Origin: Alphaproteobacteria bacterium
Lineage (GTDB): Bacteria; Pseudomonadota; Alphaproteobacteria; Micavibrionales; Micavibrionaceae
Direction of reading: 5' to 3'
DNA length: 38,999 nucleotides
Assembly (NCBI GenBank): GCA_021775915.1
Contig: JAJFGW010000040.1
Coordinates: 1 to 38,999, forward strand
In this document: in pieces, positions 1-6,967 of the stretch
Layout of the letters: every line of letters begins with the position of its first letter
Numbering within the stretch: position 1 is the stretch's first letter
Made by a program: the position numbers and the translations under genes
Notes under the pieces: model-generated
Database searches by the model: none
What the model saw: the letters and a program-made list of their open reading frames with translations, nothing else
Told to the model about the DNA's origin: nothing

Positions 1-1
1 A

Positions 2-511
2 CCGGGAATAACAGGGTTAACCACGGCCCTATCGGCCATTGATACGTTGGTCGGCACAGTGCAGGGGATTGGCGGAAGCGTGCAACAGCCAACCGATAAT
101 AGCGCAGAAATTTTGCGGCAGCAGCAAAGCCAGGCTTTAGGCCAGCTTAAAGCGCGGCAGGCAGCGCAGGAAAAAGACGATGCGCAGCAAGCCGCCTTGT
201 CCCGCGAGAAAATTGCTGCCGATGCCAAGGCCGCAGAGGCAAAGCGTCTGGGCGCTTTGCGCCGGGCGGTGTCACGGCAACGCGCGGCTTTTGGCGCGAG
301 CGGGATTACAAGTAGTGGCGGTTCTTCAGACGCGGTGCTTTTGGGCATCTTCGATGAAACCGACGAAGACCGCACTGAACGCGAGCGCCTTGATGACATT
401 CGCAACCGCGCTTTGGACCAAAGCACAGACGCGCAAAAAGATTTGAACGTGTTGCAGGTCAGCCAGCTCCGCCAAAGACAGCAACTCGAAAAAGTTGCGT
501 CAGAAGGATAA
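2..511 (+). CDS. Phage virion-associated protein, 3' part (5' end outside window)
   Basis: The reading frame is open to the left edge of the window, and the first in-window start candidate (TTG at 47) has no ribosome binding site, so this is the 3' end of a longer gene. The visible ~169 residues begin with a glycine/threonine-rich segment and continue as a long Gln/Ala/Arg/Glu-rich helix likely to form a coiled coil. A short glycine/serine break follows (around positions 300-330), and the gene ends in SQLRQRQQLEKVASEG. Position and composition suggest an internal virion protein like T7 gp14, but this is inference from context. The last 12 codons are repeated as a relic at 2701. Confidence 0.65.
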   Translation, partial: PGITGLTTALSAIDTLVGTVQGIGGSVQQPTDNSAEILRQQQSQALGQLKARQAAQEKDDAQQAALSREKIAADAKAAEAKRLGALRRAVSRQRAAFGASGITSSGGSSDAVLLGIFDETDEDRTERERLDDIRNRALDQSTDAQKDLNVLQVSQLRQRQQLEKVASEG

Positions 512-515
512 AAAA

Positions 516-1376
516 ATGTTCGAATTGATTAACGATTCCGTTGGCAATAACATGACCAATGATGAAGATGCTGTTTTTAATGTCAAAGATACTTTGTCAT
601 CGTTTGATCGTTTTGAGGAAGAGGAACCGAACGGTTTTATCACCCGTGATCTGGATAACTCGATCAAGGGCTTTCAACGTGATAACGGCCTGAGAGTCGA
701 CGGTATTTTACGCCCCGGCGGCGAAACTGAAAATGGTCTGGTGCGGGGACTGGAGCAACGCCGCGCCGATCAGGAAGACGGCTTTAACCGGGCGATGGGG
801 CGTCTAAATTCATCGCTCAATACTGTTCCTTTGTCCAGTGCGGATGATATTGATAATGAAGATGATATTGACGATGCGCTGAGCGAGCCGGTTTTTCCAA
901 AGGATGATGTTCCGCCCATTCCAGACCGAAAGCCGGAACCGCCGCCGCCACCGGAAGATGGTGAAGAAGATAGGAAAAAACGGGAAAGATGTGCAGAGCT
1001 TGGAATTGAATTAGCCAATGCACGACTTAGTTTGGAAAGTGCTAATGAGAGTCTGGAGGATGCGAACTCTCGAATAAATCCGTCTTTAGAAGAGTGGAGG
1101 CAGGCTGAAAGAGAACAACGGAGAATAGAAGGAGAAGTTGCTATGGAAGTAGCAACGGCGCCTTTTTCCAGGAAAGGAAAAATTCCATTTTTGGGGGTAG
1201 GCGCTATTGCTTTATCTGGAAAACAGAGGGTTGATGAGGCTAAAGTAAAAACTGCAGAGGCGAAGGCAGATCATGAACAGGCAAAATCCGATGTTGTTTT
1301 TTACACAGAGGTATCAAGTAATGCGTTAGAACAGATAGACAGTGTTAGAGAAGAAATGACAGATAATGGATGTTGA
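516..1376 (+). CDS. Phage protein with peptidoglycan-binding-like motif, proline linker and coiled coil
   Basis: The ATG at 516 is chosen because AGAAGGA lies just upstream; it follows the previous stop by 4 nt. The 286-residue product has an acidic N-terminus. A segment at about residues 47-85 with the pattern I.GFQRDNGLRVDG..P.G.TENGL resembles PG_binding_1 repeats. A proline-rich acidic linker follows at about 135-160, then a charged coiled-coil region with a short hydrophobic patch (IPFLGVGAIAL). Binding of the cell wall during virion entry or tail function is plausible but inferred. The last third is AT-richer than the first, which may mark a replaced 3' half. Confidence 0.6.
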   Translation: MFELINDSVGNNMTNDEDAVFNVKDTLSSFDRFEEEEPNGFITRDLDNSIKGFQRDNGLRVDGILRPGGETENGLVRGLEQRRADQEDGFNRAMGRLNSSLNTVPLSSADDIDNEDDIDDALSEPVFPKDDVPPIPDRKPEPPPPPEDGEEDRKKRERCAELGIELANARLSLESANESLEDANSRINPSLEEWRQAEREQRRIEGEVAMEVATAPFSRKGKIPFLGVGAIALSGKQRVDEAKVKTAEAKADHEQAKSDVVFYTEVSSNALEQIDSVREEMTDNGC

Positions 1377-1414
1377 GGCGTTTAACAGTTCTTTCTTTGA
1401 GAACAAGGACAAAG

Positions 1415-2179
1415 TCATTTTGTGTTCTTCAAAGACTGAGTGAGTTCTTTGTGTCTTTGCGCACTAATTCTTTCGGCTTCGTTGTTATTGTCGTTAAAGG
1501 CGTGCCGTGTTCTGAGTTTGCTGTATAATCTATAGGCTATATAGTCAGATTTCTTTTTATTGCCTGTGCCTTTTTGATAGTTTTCGGCCAATTCCAAGAG
1601 GTCTTCGGAAGATAGAAAACACCACTCTGCCAATTCGCGTAAGGCGTTTTTATGAATTTTGCTAGTTTGTAGTTTTTCCGCTTTTTTGCGAAGGCGGAGG
1701 GCGCATTCTTGAGGGTTGTGTCCTGTATAGTAAGAGATGATTTCTGTATGAAGGTAGAGGTGGAGGGCTTCGTCCGGATTAAAAAATTCAGAATTTATAT
1801 TCTCGTGAATTTCCGCGAGGAACATGGGATATGAGTTAACTTTGTTTGCGGGTAATGAAAGTGATTTTTTCAGGATGTAAACAGCCAGGTCTTCCCGTTT
1901 TGGCGCAAAGCTGTTAACCGTGGTCGCAGCAGATATAAAAAAATCGGCATCATTTATTAGACCGCGCTGCCATAGTTGCTCTGCATGACAAACATACTCT
2001 TCCGGGTCATAGAGTTCTGAAAATGCGAAATAACGAACCAGATTCTGATTGCTGATAAGTTCTATTTTTGTAGGGCAAGTAAAACCTGAAACAGTAGAGA
2101 CCTTTTTCTCACTGGTCGCTATAACCGGGTGCGAGATAAAAAACAGGGAAATGAATAAAAATAAAAATTTTAAAAACAT
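1415..2179 (-). CDS. Exported Sel1-like/TPR-like protein of unknown function, cargo gene
   Basis: This 254-residue protein starts with a hydrophobic signal peptide (about residues 1-21, ending near VIATSEKK), so it is probably exported. The rest is helical. A stretch near residues 190-225 (LAENYQKGTG followed by A.RLYSKL) fits a Sel1-like repeat, and other helices may be degenerate repeats. The gene runs against the surrounding phage genes and is visibly AT-rich, as expected for a moron or other acquired cargo. No clear ribosome binding site precedes the ATG. Function is unknown; Sel1 proteins usually act as protein-interaction scaffolds. Confidence 0.6.
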   Translation of the reverse strand: MFLKFLFLFISLFFISHPVIATSEKKVSTVSGFTCPTKIELISNQNLVRYFAFSELYDPEEYVCHAEQLWQRGLINDADFFISAATTVNSFAPKREDLAVYILKKSLSLPANKVNSYPMFLAEIHENINSEFFNPDEALHLYLHTEIISYYTGHNPQECALRLRKKAEKLQTSKIHKNALRELAEWCFLSSEDLLELAENYQKGTGNKKKSDYIAYRLYSKLRTRHAFNDNNNEAERISAQRHKELTQSLKNTK

Positions 2180-2285
2180 GAGTTGTTTTAACGTTAGTTC
2201 AAAGAAAACACAACAAAATATAGAGTTGTTGCAATTATCTGTTGATGAAGCAGAGGCCCTTGTCAGTCAGGCTCGTAGAGACTAT

Positions 2286-2673
2286 TCATGAAAAAAGTTC
2301 GTAAAACGTTATAAGCTCTTCGTGAAACTCTATAAAATCTTTGTAAAGCCACCATGGTGTGTCGGTACCTCTACGAAAATACCATATAATCTCTTCTAAA
2401 GGTTCGTAGGCAAGATAAAAAACCGTACTAAGTTTGACCAGTATAGGCCATATTTTTTTGCCCTCATATTTGTTAGAGGCTTTCCACAGCGGGATTGTAA
2501 GGTAAGCAGACCAGATATATATCATGAAATAAAAAAGGGCATAATATTGCAAAGTTATTTTGAAAATAAGAGGCAATTGAAATTAAACCCGGTATCAGCG
2601 TCCAGCAGACCCAATAAAGCTTCCATAAGGGAACTTCAGCATTCCATATCTTTTGAAAAAGGGTTGTTTTCAT
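2286..2673 (-). pseudogene. Frameshifted small membrane protein gene
   Basis: Two overlapping minus-strand frames make sense only when joined. The first (from the ATG at 2673) gives about 33 residues, including EVPLWKLYWVCWTLIPGLIS, a typical first membrane segment. The second continues from about 2577 with a hydrophobic segment, then W-K-A-S-N-K-Y-E-G-K-K-I-W and a third hydrophobic stretch, ending at 2286. The combination of an LWK..W start with a later W..SNKY.GKKIW motif recalls a common family of small inner-membrane proteins of unknown function. A one-base indel between roughly 2565 and 2600 would join the frames. It may be true decay of cargo DNA or a sequencing error. Confidence 0.5.
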
Positions 2674-2700
2674 GGGGTATGGATAGCGTATTTATAAGTT

Positions 2701-2750
2701 AGCCAGCTCTGCCAGAGACAGCAATTGGAAAAGGTTGGGGAGGGAGTATG
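2701..2750 (+). repeat. Relic of the 3' end of the first phage gene (imperfect direct repeat of 461-496)
   Basis: Positions 2701-2736 match 461-496 at about 31 of 36 bases. Translated, the relic reads VSQLCQRQQLEKV against VSQLRQRQQLEKV, 12 of 13 residues identical. Most base differences are silent, so the copy was under coding constraint until recently or came from a related phage. An in-frame stop lies directly upstream, so it is only a fragment. The DNA between the copies holds the cargo genes at 516-2673. Confidence 0.75.
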
Positions 2751-2817
2751 ACTAGACAGGCTTATTGTTTTTTGCTAGCGTCTCGGGTAGAAAAATCTTT
2801 ATGAAAAGGAAGCGGCA

Positions 2818-3291
2818 ATGAATAAATTATTTAATCTTATTTCAGAAGGCGTATCATTTCTTTTTACGTCTCAACCGAAGACGGTAAAGGACATGAAAAC
2901 GTTGTGCACAAACCCTATGGAGACGCGTGATGCCTATGAGTTGATGATGGCTCAACGTGGTGAGAGTAGTAAAAACGGCGTATACTACAATCTATATGTT
3001 CTTACCATAGGCGGTATGCTGATAAAAGAAGAGTGTTATCCAAATTACTTTGTTTATGGTGAAGCTGAAGAAACTATAAAAATATTGAAGGAATGGGAAG
3101 AGAACCACCCGGGGCGCGACAAAGTAACGTCCGAAGAGTCTGTGCAGACATTGAAAAATCTTTGTAAGAATAATCATCCGAGTTACATAAATTTTGATCC
3201 GCCTCTTTATCATTATTCCAAGGCTGAGGAATTGCTAGCAAAAGAACAGAAAATCCAGCCTACGCTGCAACACCAAAAGCCCTTCTCGTAG
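2818..3291 (+). CDS. Hypothetical protein, cargo gene in phage region
   Basis: This 157-residue protein starts at the ATG at 2818, preceded by AAAAGGAAG. I do not recognise a family. It has no signal peptide or membrane segment beyond a mildly hydrophobic N-terminal stretch. The middle contains aromatic-rich strands (VYYNLYVLTIGGMLIKEE) followed by acidic helices, which suggests a small alpha/beta soluble domain. It is AT-rich like its neighbours and is followed by a strong terminator at 3329-3350. It probably belongs to the inserted cargo rather than to the phage structural set. Confidence 0.6.
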   Translation: MNKLFNLISEGVSFLFTSQPKTVKDMKTLCTNPMETRDAYELMMAQRGESSKNGVYYNLYVLTIGGMLIKEECYPNYFVYGEAEETIKILKEWEENHPGRDKVTSEESVQTLKNLCKNNHPSYINFDPPLYHYSKAEELLAKEQKIQPTLQHQKPFS

Positions 3292-3328
3292 ACTAGATTA
3301 GACAGAGCTTTAAATGATTAAAAGAAAG

Positions 3329-3350
3329 CCCGCCACTCGGCGGGTTTTTT
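3329..3350 (+). terminator. Rho-independent terminator after the 157-residue gene
   Basis: A perfect CCCGCC / GGCGGG stem with a 4-base loop is followed by six T. The copy at 4046-4068 is almost the same, including the AAAG on the 5' side. Confidence 0.85.
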
Positions 3351-3351
3351 A

Positions 3352-3381
3352 TTGACAGGGCACACATCAGAATGCTATATT
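3352..3381 (+). promoter_or_regulatory. Sigma70-type promoter of the 3413 cargo gene
   Basis: A perfect -35 box TTGACA (3352-3357) and a TATATT -10 box (3376-3381) are separated by 18 bases. They lie directly after a terminator and 32 bases before the start codon, so the downstream gene appears to be an independent transcription unit. Confidence 0.6.
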
Positions 3382-3412
3382 TTTACGTTATGTAAATTTA
3401 ATAAAGGTAAAT

Positions 3413-4018
3413 ATGATGACTGACTTTAAAAAAATATGCAGCGCCCCTTTGATTGCCCTTATGGCGACTATGGTTTTTAGCGGCGCTTCCGTACCGAAAG
3501 CAGGGGCTTTTACAGACGGGCTTTCAGGAAATATTGTTAATGATTTAATAAACCCGTCTCCTTCGGCGCAGATGAGGAATGAATTTCGCGGGATATATGA
3601 TGATTCTAAGAAAACGAAAAAACCTCCCTATGAAAGTGAGCAGGAACGAAGAATGCATGAGGCAGAAAAGCTTCATGACGCGAAAAAAGAGAAGTCAACG
3701 ATTTATAGATTTGTTGCGGATCCCTATCATCCGCCAGAAAGAATTACAGAAGTTTTTCCTAATCAAAATATTGTTAGCCTGGATAATAATAGGGAGATAG
3801 CTCATTTTCAACAATGTAGGGAAGATTTTTTGAATGGTAGAGATAAAATGCCTATGAGAGAAGCGGGAGACGTTATTCATTGTGCTAATCATAAAGTATG
3901 GCAAGATAGTCAAGATAATCTAGATACTTTTAAGAAAACATTTCTTATGGGTGCTGTCGGATATCTAGGGTTTTTGACATGGCGTAAGTATAAAGAATCG
4001 GCACCGAAACCGTCCTGA
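3413..4018 (+). CDS. Moron-like exported or membrane-anchored protein of unknown function
   Basis: This 201-residue protein starts ATGATG at 3413, with AAAGG a few bases upstream. Residues about 8-32 form a signal peptide or membrane segment (ending ...GASVPKAGAF). The body is hydrophilic and highly charged, and a second hydrophobic stretch near the C-terminus (about 178-190, FLMGAVGYLGFLTW) is followed by basic residues, so it may be anchored at both ends. Two cysteines (QQCREDF and VIHCANHK) may form a disulphide in the periplasm. The gene has its own promoter and lies between two almost identical terminators, the classical layout of a phage moron expressed from a prophage. No family recognised. 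Confidence 0.6.
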   Translation: MMTDFKKICSAPLIALMATMVFSGASVPKAGAFTDGLSGNIVNDLINPSPSAQMRNEFRGIYDDSKKTKKPPYESEQERRMHEAEKLHDAKKEKSTIYRFVADPYHPPERITEVFPNQNIVSLDNNREIAHFQQCREDFLNGRDKMPMREAGDVIHCANHKVWQDSQDNLDTFKKTFLMGAVGYLGFLTWRKYKESAPKPS

Positions 4019-4045
4019 AGTCCGTAATATAAATTTAGATTAAAG

Positions 4046-4068
4046 CCCGCCCATCCGGCGGGTTTTTT
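4046..4068 (+). terminator. Rho-independent terminator after the moron
   Basis: A CCCGCC / GGCGGG stem with a 5-base loop and a six-T tail. It is nearly identical to the terminator at 3329-3350, so the cargo gene is bounded by matching terminators. Confidence 0.85.
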
Positions 4069-4092
4069 GTTATTTGAAATAAAGGAGAAAAC

Positions 4093-6126
4093 ATGACGAC
4101 CGAACATATAAAAATGCCGGACGTGGCGCCATTGTTGCGCTATGTTGCGGATGGCGTGCAGACGCAATTTATTTATCCGTTCCCGATTTTTGCGGACGAG
4201 GATATTTCCATCTACTTTGACGGGGCGGAACAATTTAGCGGCTTTACGATTGCCGGAGCAGGCGAAACAACAGGCGGCACGGTGACATTTGACACGGCGC
4301 CGGCAAATTCCATTGTCGTGATGATCGAACGGCGTATGCCTCTTGAGCGCTTAACCGACTTTCTTGAAGGCGGCGATTTTAGCGCGCGGGCGATCAATAA
4401 CGAGCTTGATTTTTTGATTGGCGCGATCCAGCAAGTCGGGCGTGACCAAGCGCCGATGCTGCGTTATACCGATGATGAAGCGCCGGGAAAAATTGAATTG
4501 CCGACTAAAGCCATTCGCGCAAATATGGTGCTCGGTTTTGATGGTGACGGTGATCCGGTGGCAGTGTCTACCGAAGGCGTTATGGCTTCGCCAGATTTTA
4601 CGGCCAGCGGTACGGGCGCGGCAACGCGTTCCAGCACGGACAAATTCTCCGACCTGATTTCGGTAAAAGATTTTGGTGCTGTCGGTGATGGTGTGGCTGA
4701 TGATACGCTTCCCATACAGCAAGCTTTGGCGGCGCATTTTAATGTATTTTTGCCAGAGGGAACCTATCTGATAACATCGCCGATTACGCTCGGTTTTGGG
4801 CAATCACTTTTTGGTGCGGGGCGGGCCTCTGCCATTAAGTGTCAGTCTAACCTGTTTAACGCGATTGACGTTCCGGCATCCATGACCCGCATTGCCGACC
4901 TTAAAATAGAAGGCGGAAAAATAGCGATTGCGCTGGCAGGCGGGGTGAATGAATGCGTGCAGAACAGCGTAGCCGATGTCACGGTTGTTGGCTGTGATAC
5001 CGGTATTCAGCTTGATGGCGGTGCGAGTTCCTCCTTCCCCTGTTACTGGAATAACTTCAATCGTATTTTGATCGAGCAGCCAGAAGTTCAAGGTGTTCAC
5101 CTGACCAAAAGTGGTGCCGGTGATACGCCGAACGCGAACAGCTTTTATGCCGTACGGGTTTATTCCAAGGGTGCGGGAACGACGGGCAGCGGCTTTTATA
5201 TTGAGGATGGCGGCAATATGAACCGCTTTGTCGATTGTGAGGCGAACGTCAATGGCCCGACGGCGACCGCGTGTTTCAGGCTCGGCGCGAACGCGAATAA
5301 AACGGCGCTGGTCAATCTTTATACCGAGAGCACCAATACCGTGCCGAATGTGCAGCTTGATGCCGGGTCGGTGGAGACATCTATTATCAATCTTCATGCG
5401 CAAAGTGATGGCGCGGCGATCTTTGATAATTCGGGCGGTAATTACGATGCCTATAATGCGGGTTCACCGGACAAAAATACGTTGCGAAAAACAACGATAA
5501 CGGATTTGAAGGCGACATTAATGCGGTTTGATACCGAGTTCATTAATACGGCCGGAACGACGCTTCTGGATTTATCGCACTCGGTACATATTGTCGATGC
5601 CACAGCCGGGGCGATTACGATTGAGTTGCCATTGGCCGCGAATGCCGTCGGCGTTGAGATGGTTATCAAGAAAAAAGACAATACGGAGAACATTGTAACG
5701 GTTAGCGAAACCGGCGCTGGGGCGGGGCCTGATGGCTCTGATCTACAGCTCGGCGGTGAAGGCGATTATATGACTGTGCTCTCTAACGGGGCGCAGTGGT
5801 TTATTATTTCTTCCAACCGTATGGCTGGGAATACGCGCTTTATTGATAGTAGTGGCACGGTTGATATTGATATGTCGGTTGATACTTATTTGCTTTCCAG
5901 TTTTGGCGGCGTCATGACATCGCGCCTTCCTCCTGCCAATGCAGCCGAAGCAATTGGCCGGACGATTACGCTGAAAAAAACCGATAGTTCAGCCAATGCG
6001 ATTACGGTGACTGAACAAGGCGGTAATGGCCCGGATCAGTCAAGCTACAGCCTTCCCGGCCAGTATGATGCCGTGACTGTCGTTTCGGACGGCGGAAAAT
6101 GGTTTATCGTGAGTACCCATACGTAA
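4093..6126 (+). CDS. Phage tail fibre / tail spike with T7-type N-terminal domain and pectate-lyase-like beta helix
   Basis: This 677-residue protein starts after AAAGGAGAAAAC. Residues about 14-130 (YVADGVQTQFIYPFPI... through ARAINNELDFLIGAIQQV) match the T7 tail-fibre N-terminal domain, which attaches the fibre to the tail. Residues about 190-245 (VKDFGAVGDGVADDT and FLPEGTYLI) are the signature start of a Pectate_lyase_3 type right-handed beta helix, common in phage spikes that bind or cut surface polysaccharide. The beta helix continues to about residue 470. The C-terminus holds two tandem related modules of about 80 residues (roughly 500-580 and 596-677), each ending GxQWFIIS / GxKWFIVS. 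It should determine host binding. Confidence 0.88.
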   Translation: MTTEHIKMPDVAPLLRYVADGVQTQFIYPFPIFADEDISIYFDGAEQFSGFTIAGAGETTGGTVTFDTAPANSIVVMIERRMPLERLTDFLEGGDFSARAINNELDFLIGAIQQVGRDQAPMLRYTDDEAPGKIELPTKAIRANMVLGFDGDGDPVAVSTEGVMASPDFTASGTGAATRSSTDKFSDLISVKDFGAVGDGVADDTLPIQQALAAHFNVFLPEGTYLITSPITLGFGQSLFGAGRASAIKCQSNLFNAIDVPASMTRIADLKIEGGKIAIALAGGVNECVQNSVADVTVVGCDTGIQLDGGASSSFPCYWNNFNRILIEQPEVQGVHLTKSGAGDTPNANSFYAVRVYSKGAGTTGSGFYIEDGGNMNRFVDCEANVNGPTATACFRLGANANKTALVNLYTESTNTVPNVQLDAGSVETSIINLHAQSDGAAIFDNSGGNYDAYNAGSPDKNTLRKTTITDLKATLMRFDTEFINTAGTTLLDLSHSVHIVDATAGAITIELPLAANAVGVEMVIKKKDNTENIVTVSETGAGAGPDGSDLQLGGEGDYMTVLSNGAQWFIISSNRMAGNTRFIDSSGTVDIDMSVDTYLLSSFGGVMTSRLPPANAAEAIGRTITLKKTDSSANAITVTEQGGNGPDQSSYSLPGQYDAVTVVSDGGKWFIVSTHT

Positions 6127-6143
6127 GTTAAAAAAGGACACCA

Positions 6144-6452
6144 ATGAGTAATAAAAATATTGAAGATGATACGCGGCAGCAAATTTCCCGTTTTTTGCCT
6201 GATGCGATAGCCCGCGCTTTAACGGCTTATCACGAGTTCACCAAAAGTGATGCGGAGGAAAAAGACTGCAAAAAATTTGCTGCCAATCATGCTGCGTGTA
6301 AGGCCGCGGTGGCGCATATTGAGCTTTTGATAAAGCTGGCAAAATGGGCGGAGCTGCCCGATGCAAAGGCGGAGGATCATAATAATCAGATTGTTTTGGC
6401 CGCCATGATGCAGGAGGCGCAGGATGAGTTGACGGACTATAATGAAAAATAG
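6144..6452 (+). CDS. Probable small terminase subunit (T7 gp18-like position)
   Basis: This 102-residue, mostly helical protein starts 17 nt after the tail fibre, with AAGGACACC before the ATG. It contains an Ala-rich helix with conserved-looking Lys/His residues (FAANHAACKAAVAHIELLIKLAKW) and an acidic tail. In T7-like phages the DNA maturase A (small terminase) gene lies between the tail fibre and large terminase genes and encodes a protein of about this size. The assignment rests on position, size and helical character, not on a motif I can identify. Confidence 0.5.
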   Translation: MSNKNIEDDTRQQISRFLPDAIARALTAYHEFTKSDAEEKDCKKFAANHAACKAAVAHIELLIKLAKWAELPDAKAEDHNNQIVLAAMMQEAQDELTDYNEK

Positions 6453-6455
6453 TTA

Positions 6456-6490
6456 TTGACATAACGCTAGCTATTGAGGTAGCTTATATT
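6456..6490 (+). promoter_or_regulatory. Candidate promoter/operator of the 6520 gene
   Basis: A perfect TTGACA (6456-6461) is present, but the only good -10 match, TATATT (6485-6490), is 23 bases away; at 18 bases the hexamer is TAGCTT. The inverted repeat AGCTA-N6-TAGCT (6469-6484) occupies the spacer, as an operator might. Weak prediction. Confidence 0.3.
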
Positions 6491-6519
6491 CTTTTGAGAT
6501 ATGAAGAATGAGGATTGAA

Positions 6520-6885
6520 ATGCAGAGCGAGTTTAATCATAAACCTAAGAGCAGAGAAGAGCTTTTGAGTGTAGTCAATGTGTTTGTAAGTAATACAAAC
6601 CGTATGAAACGGGGCGTGGCGGCGATGCTTCAACCAGCACGTCATTATGCCGGTGACCAGCCGGGTATGGCGCCTATCCATGTTGATATTCAGAGCGAGC
6701 ATATTAATTATTCTATTGCTATAAACCCTGTGGCTAACAGCATGGTTATTTCAGATAGTCAGAAGGGCCCAATTGATTTGGCGAGCGGCGATCTCGCTGC
6801 ACTTCAACGGACATTGGCTTTTAATCTGACAACAAGGATGGCCGAGCGCGATAGTAATCCTCGTACTCGTTTTGAGCCTAAGTAA
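6520..6885 (+). CDS. Hypothetical protein, probable cargo gene
   Basis: The ATG at 6520 is preferred because GAGGA lies 5 bases upstream; an in-frame ATG at 6508 would add four residues. The product (121 residues) is soluble, with no signal peptide. Its C-terminal half contains IHVDIQSEHINYSIAINP and MVISDSQKGPIDLA, which look like beta strands of a small domain, followed by a helix and a basic tail (RDSNPRTRFEPK). I recognise no family. It sits between the putative small and large terminase genes with a leader of its own and a strong terminator behind it, so it looks like an inserted moron. Confidence 0.55.
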   Translation: MQSEFNHKPKSREELLSVVNVFVSNTNRMKRGVAAMLQPARHYAGDQPGMAPIHVDIQSEHINYSIAINPVANSMVISDSQKGPIDLASGDLAALQRTLAFNLTTRMAERDSNPRTRFEPK

Positions 6886-6913
6886 TTTAACCTGAAGTCA
6901 TTTTTATTGTTTT

Positions 6914-6944
6914 AAAGCCCCGCTTTTTTAGCGGGGCTTTTTAT
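6914..6944 (+). terminator. Rho-independent terminator upstream of large terminase
   Basis: A perfect 10-bp stem (AAAGCCCCGC / GCGGGGCTTT), a 7-base loop and a T-rich tail. It lies between the cargo gene and the large terminase, so terminase transcription must read through it or start after it. Confidence 0.85.
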
Positions 6945-6967
6945 TGTGTGGAGATTTAGGAGTATGA

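Noticed and set aside
2049-2291. Plus-strand open frame opposite the Sel1-like gene
   Set aside because: No ribosome binding site, mostly antisense to a better gene with a clear signal peptide.
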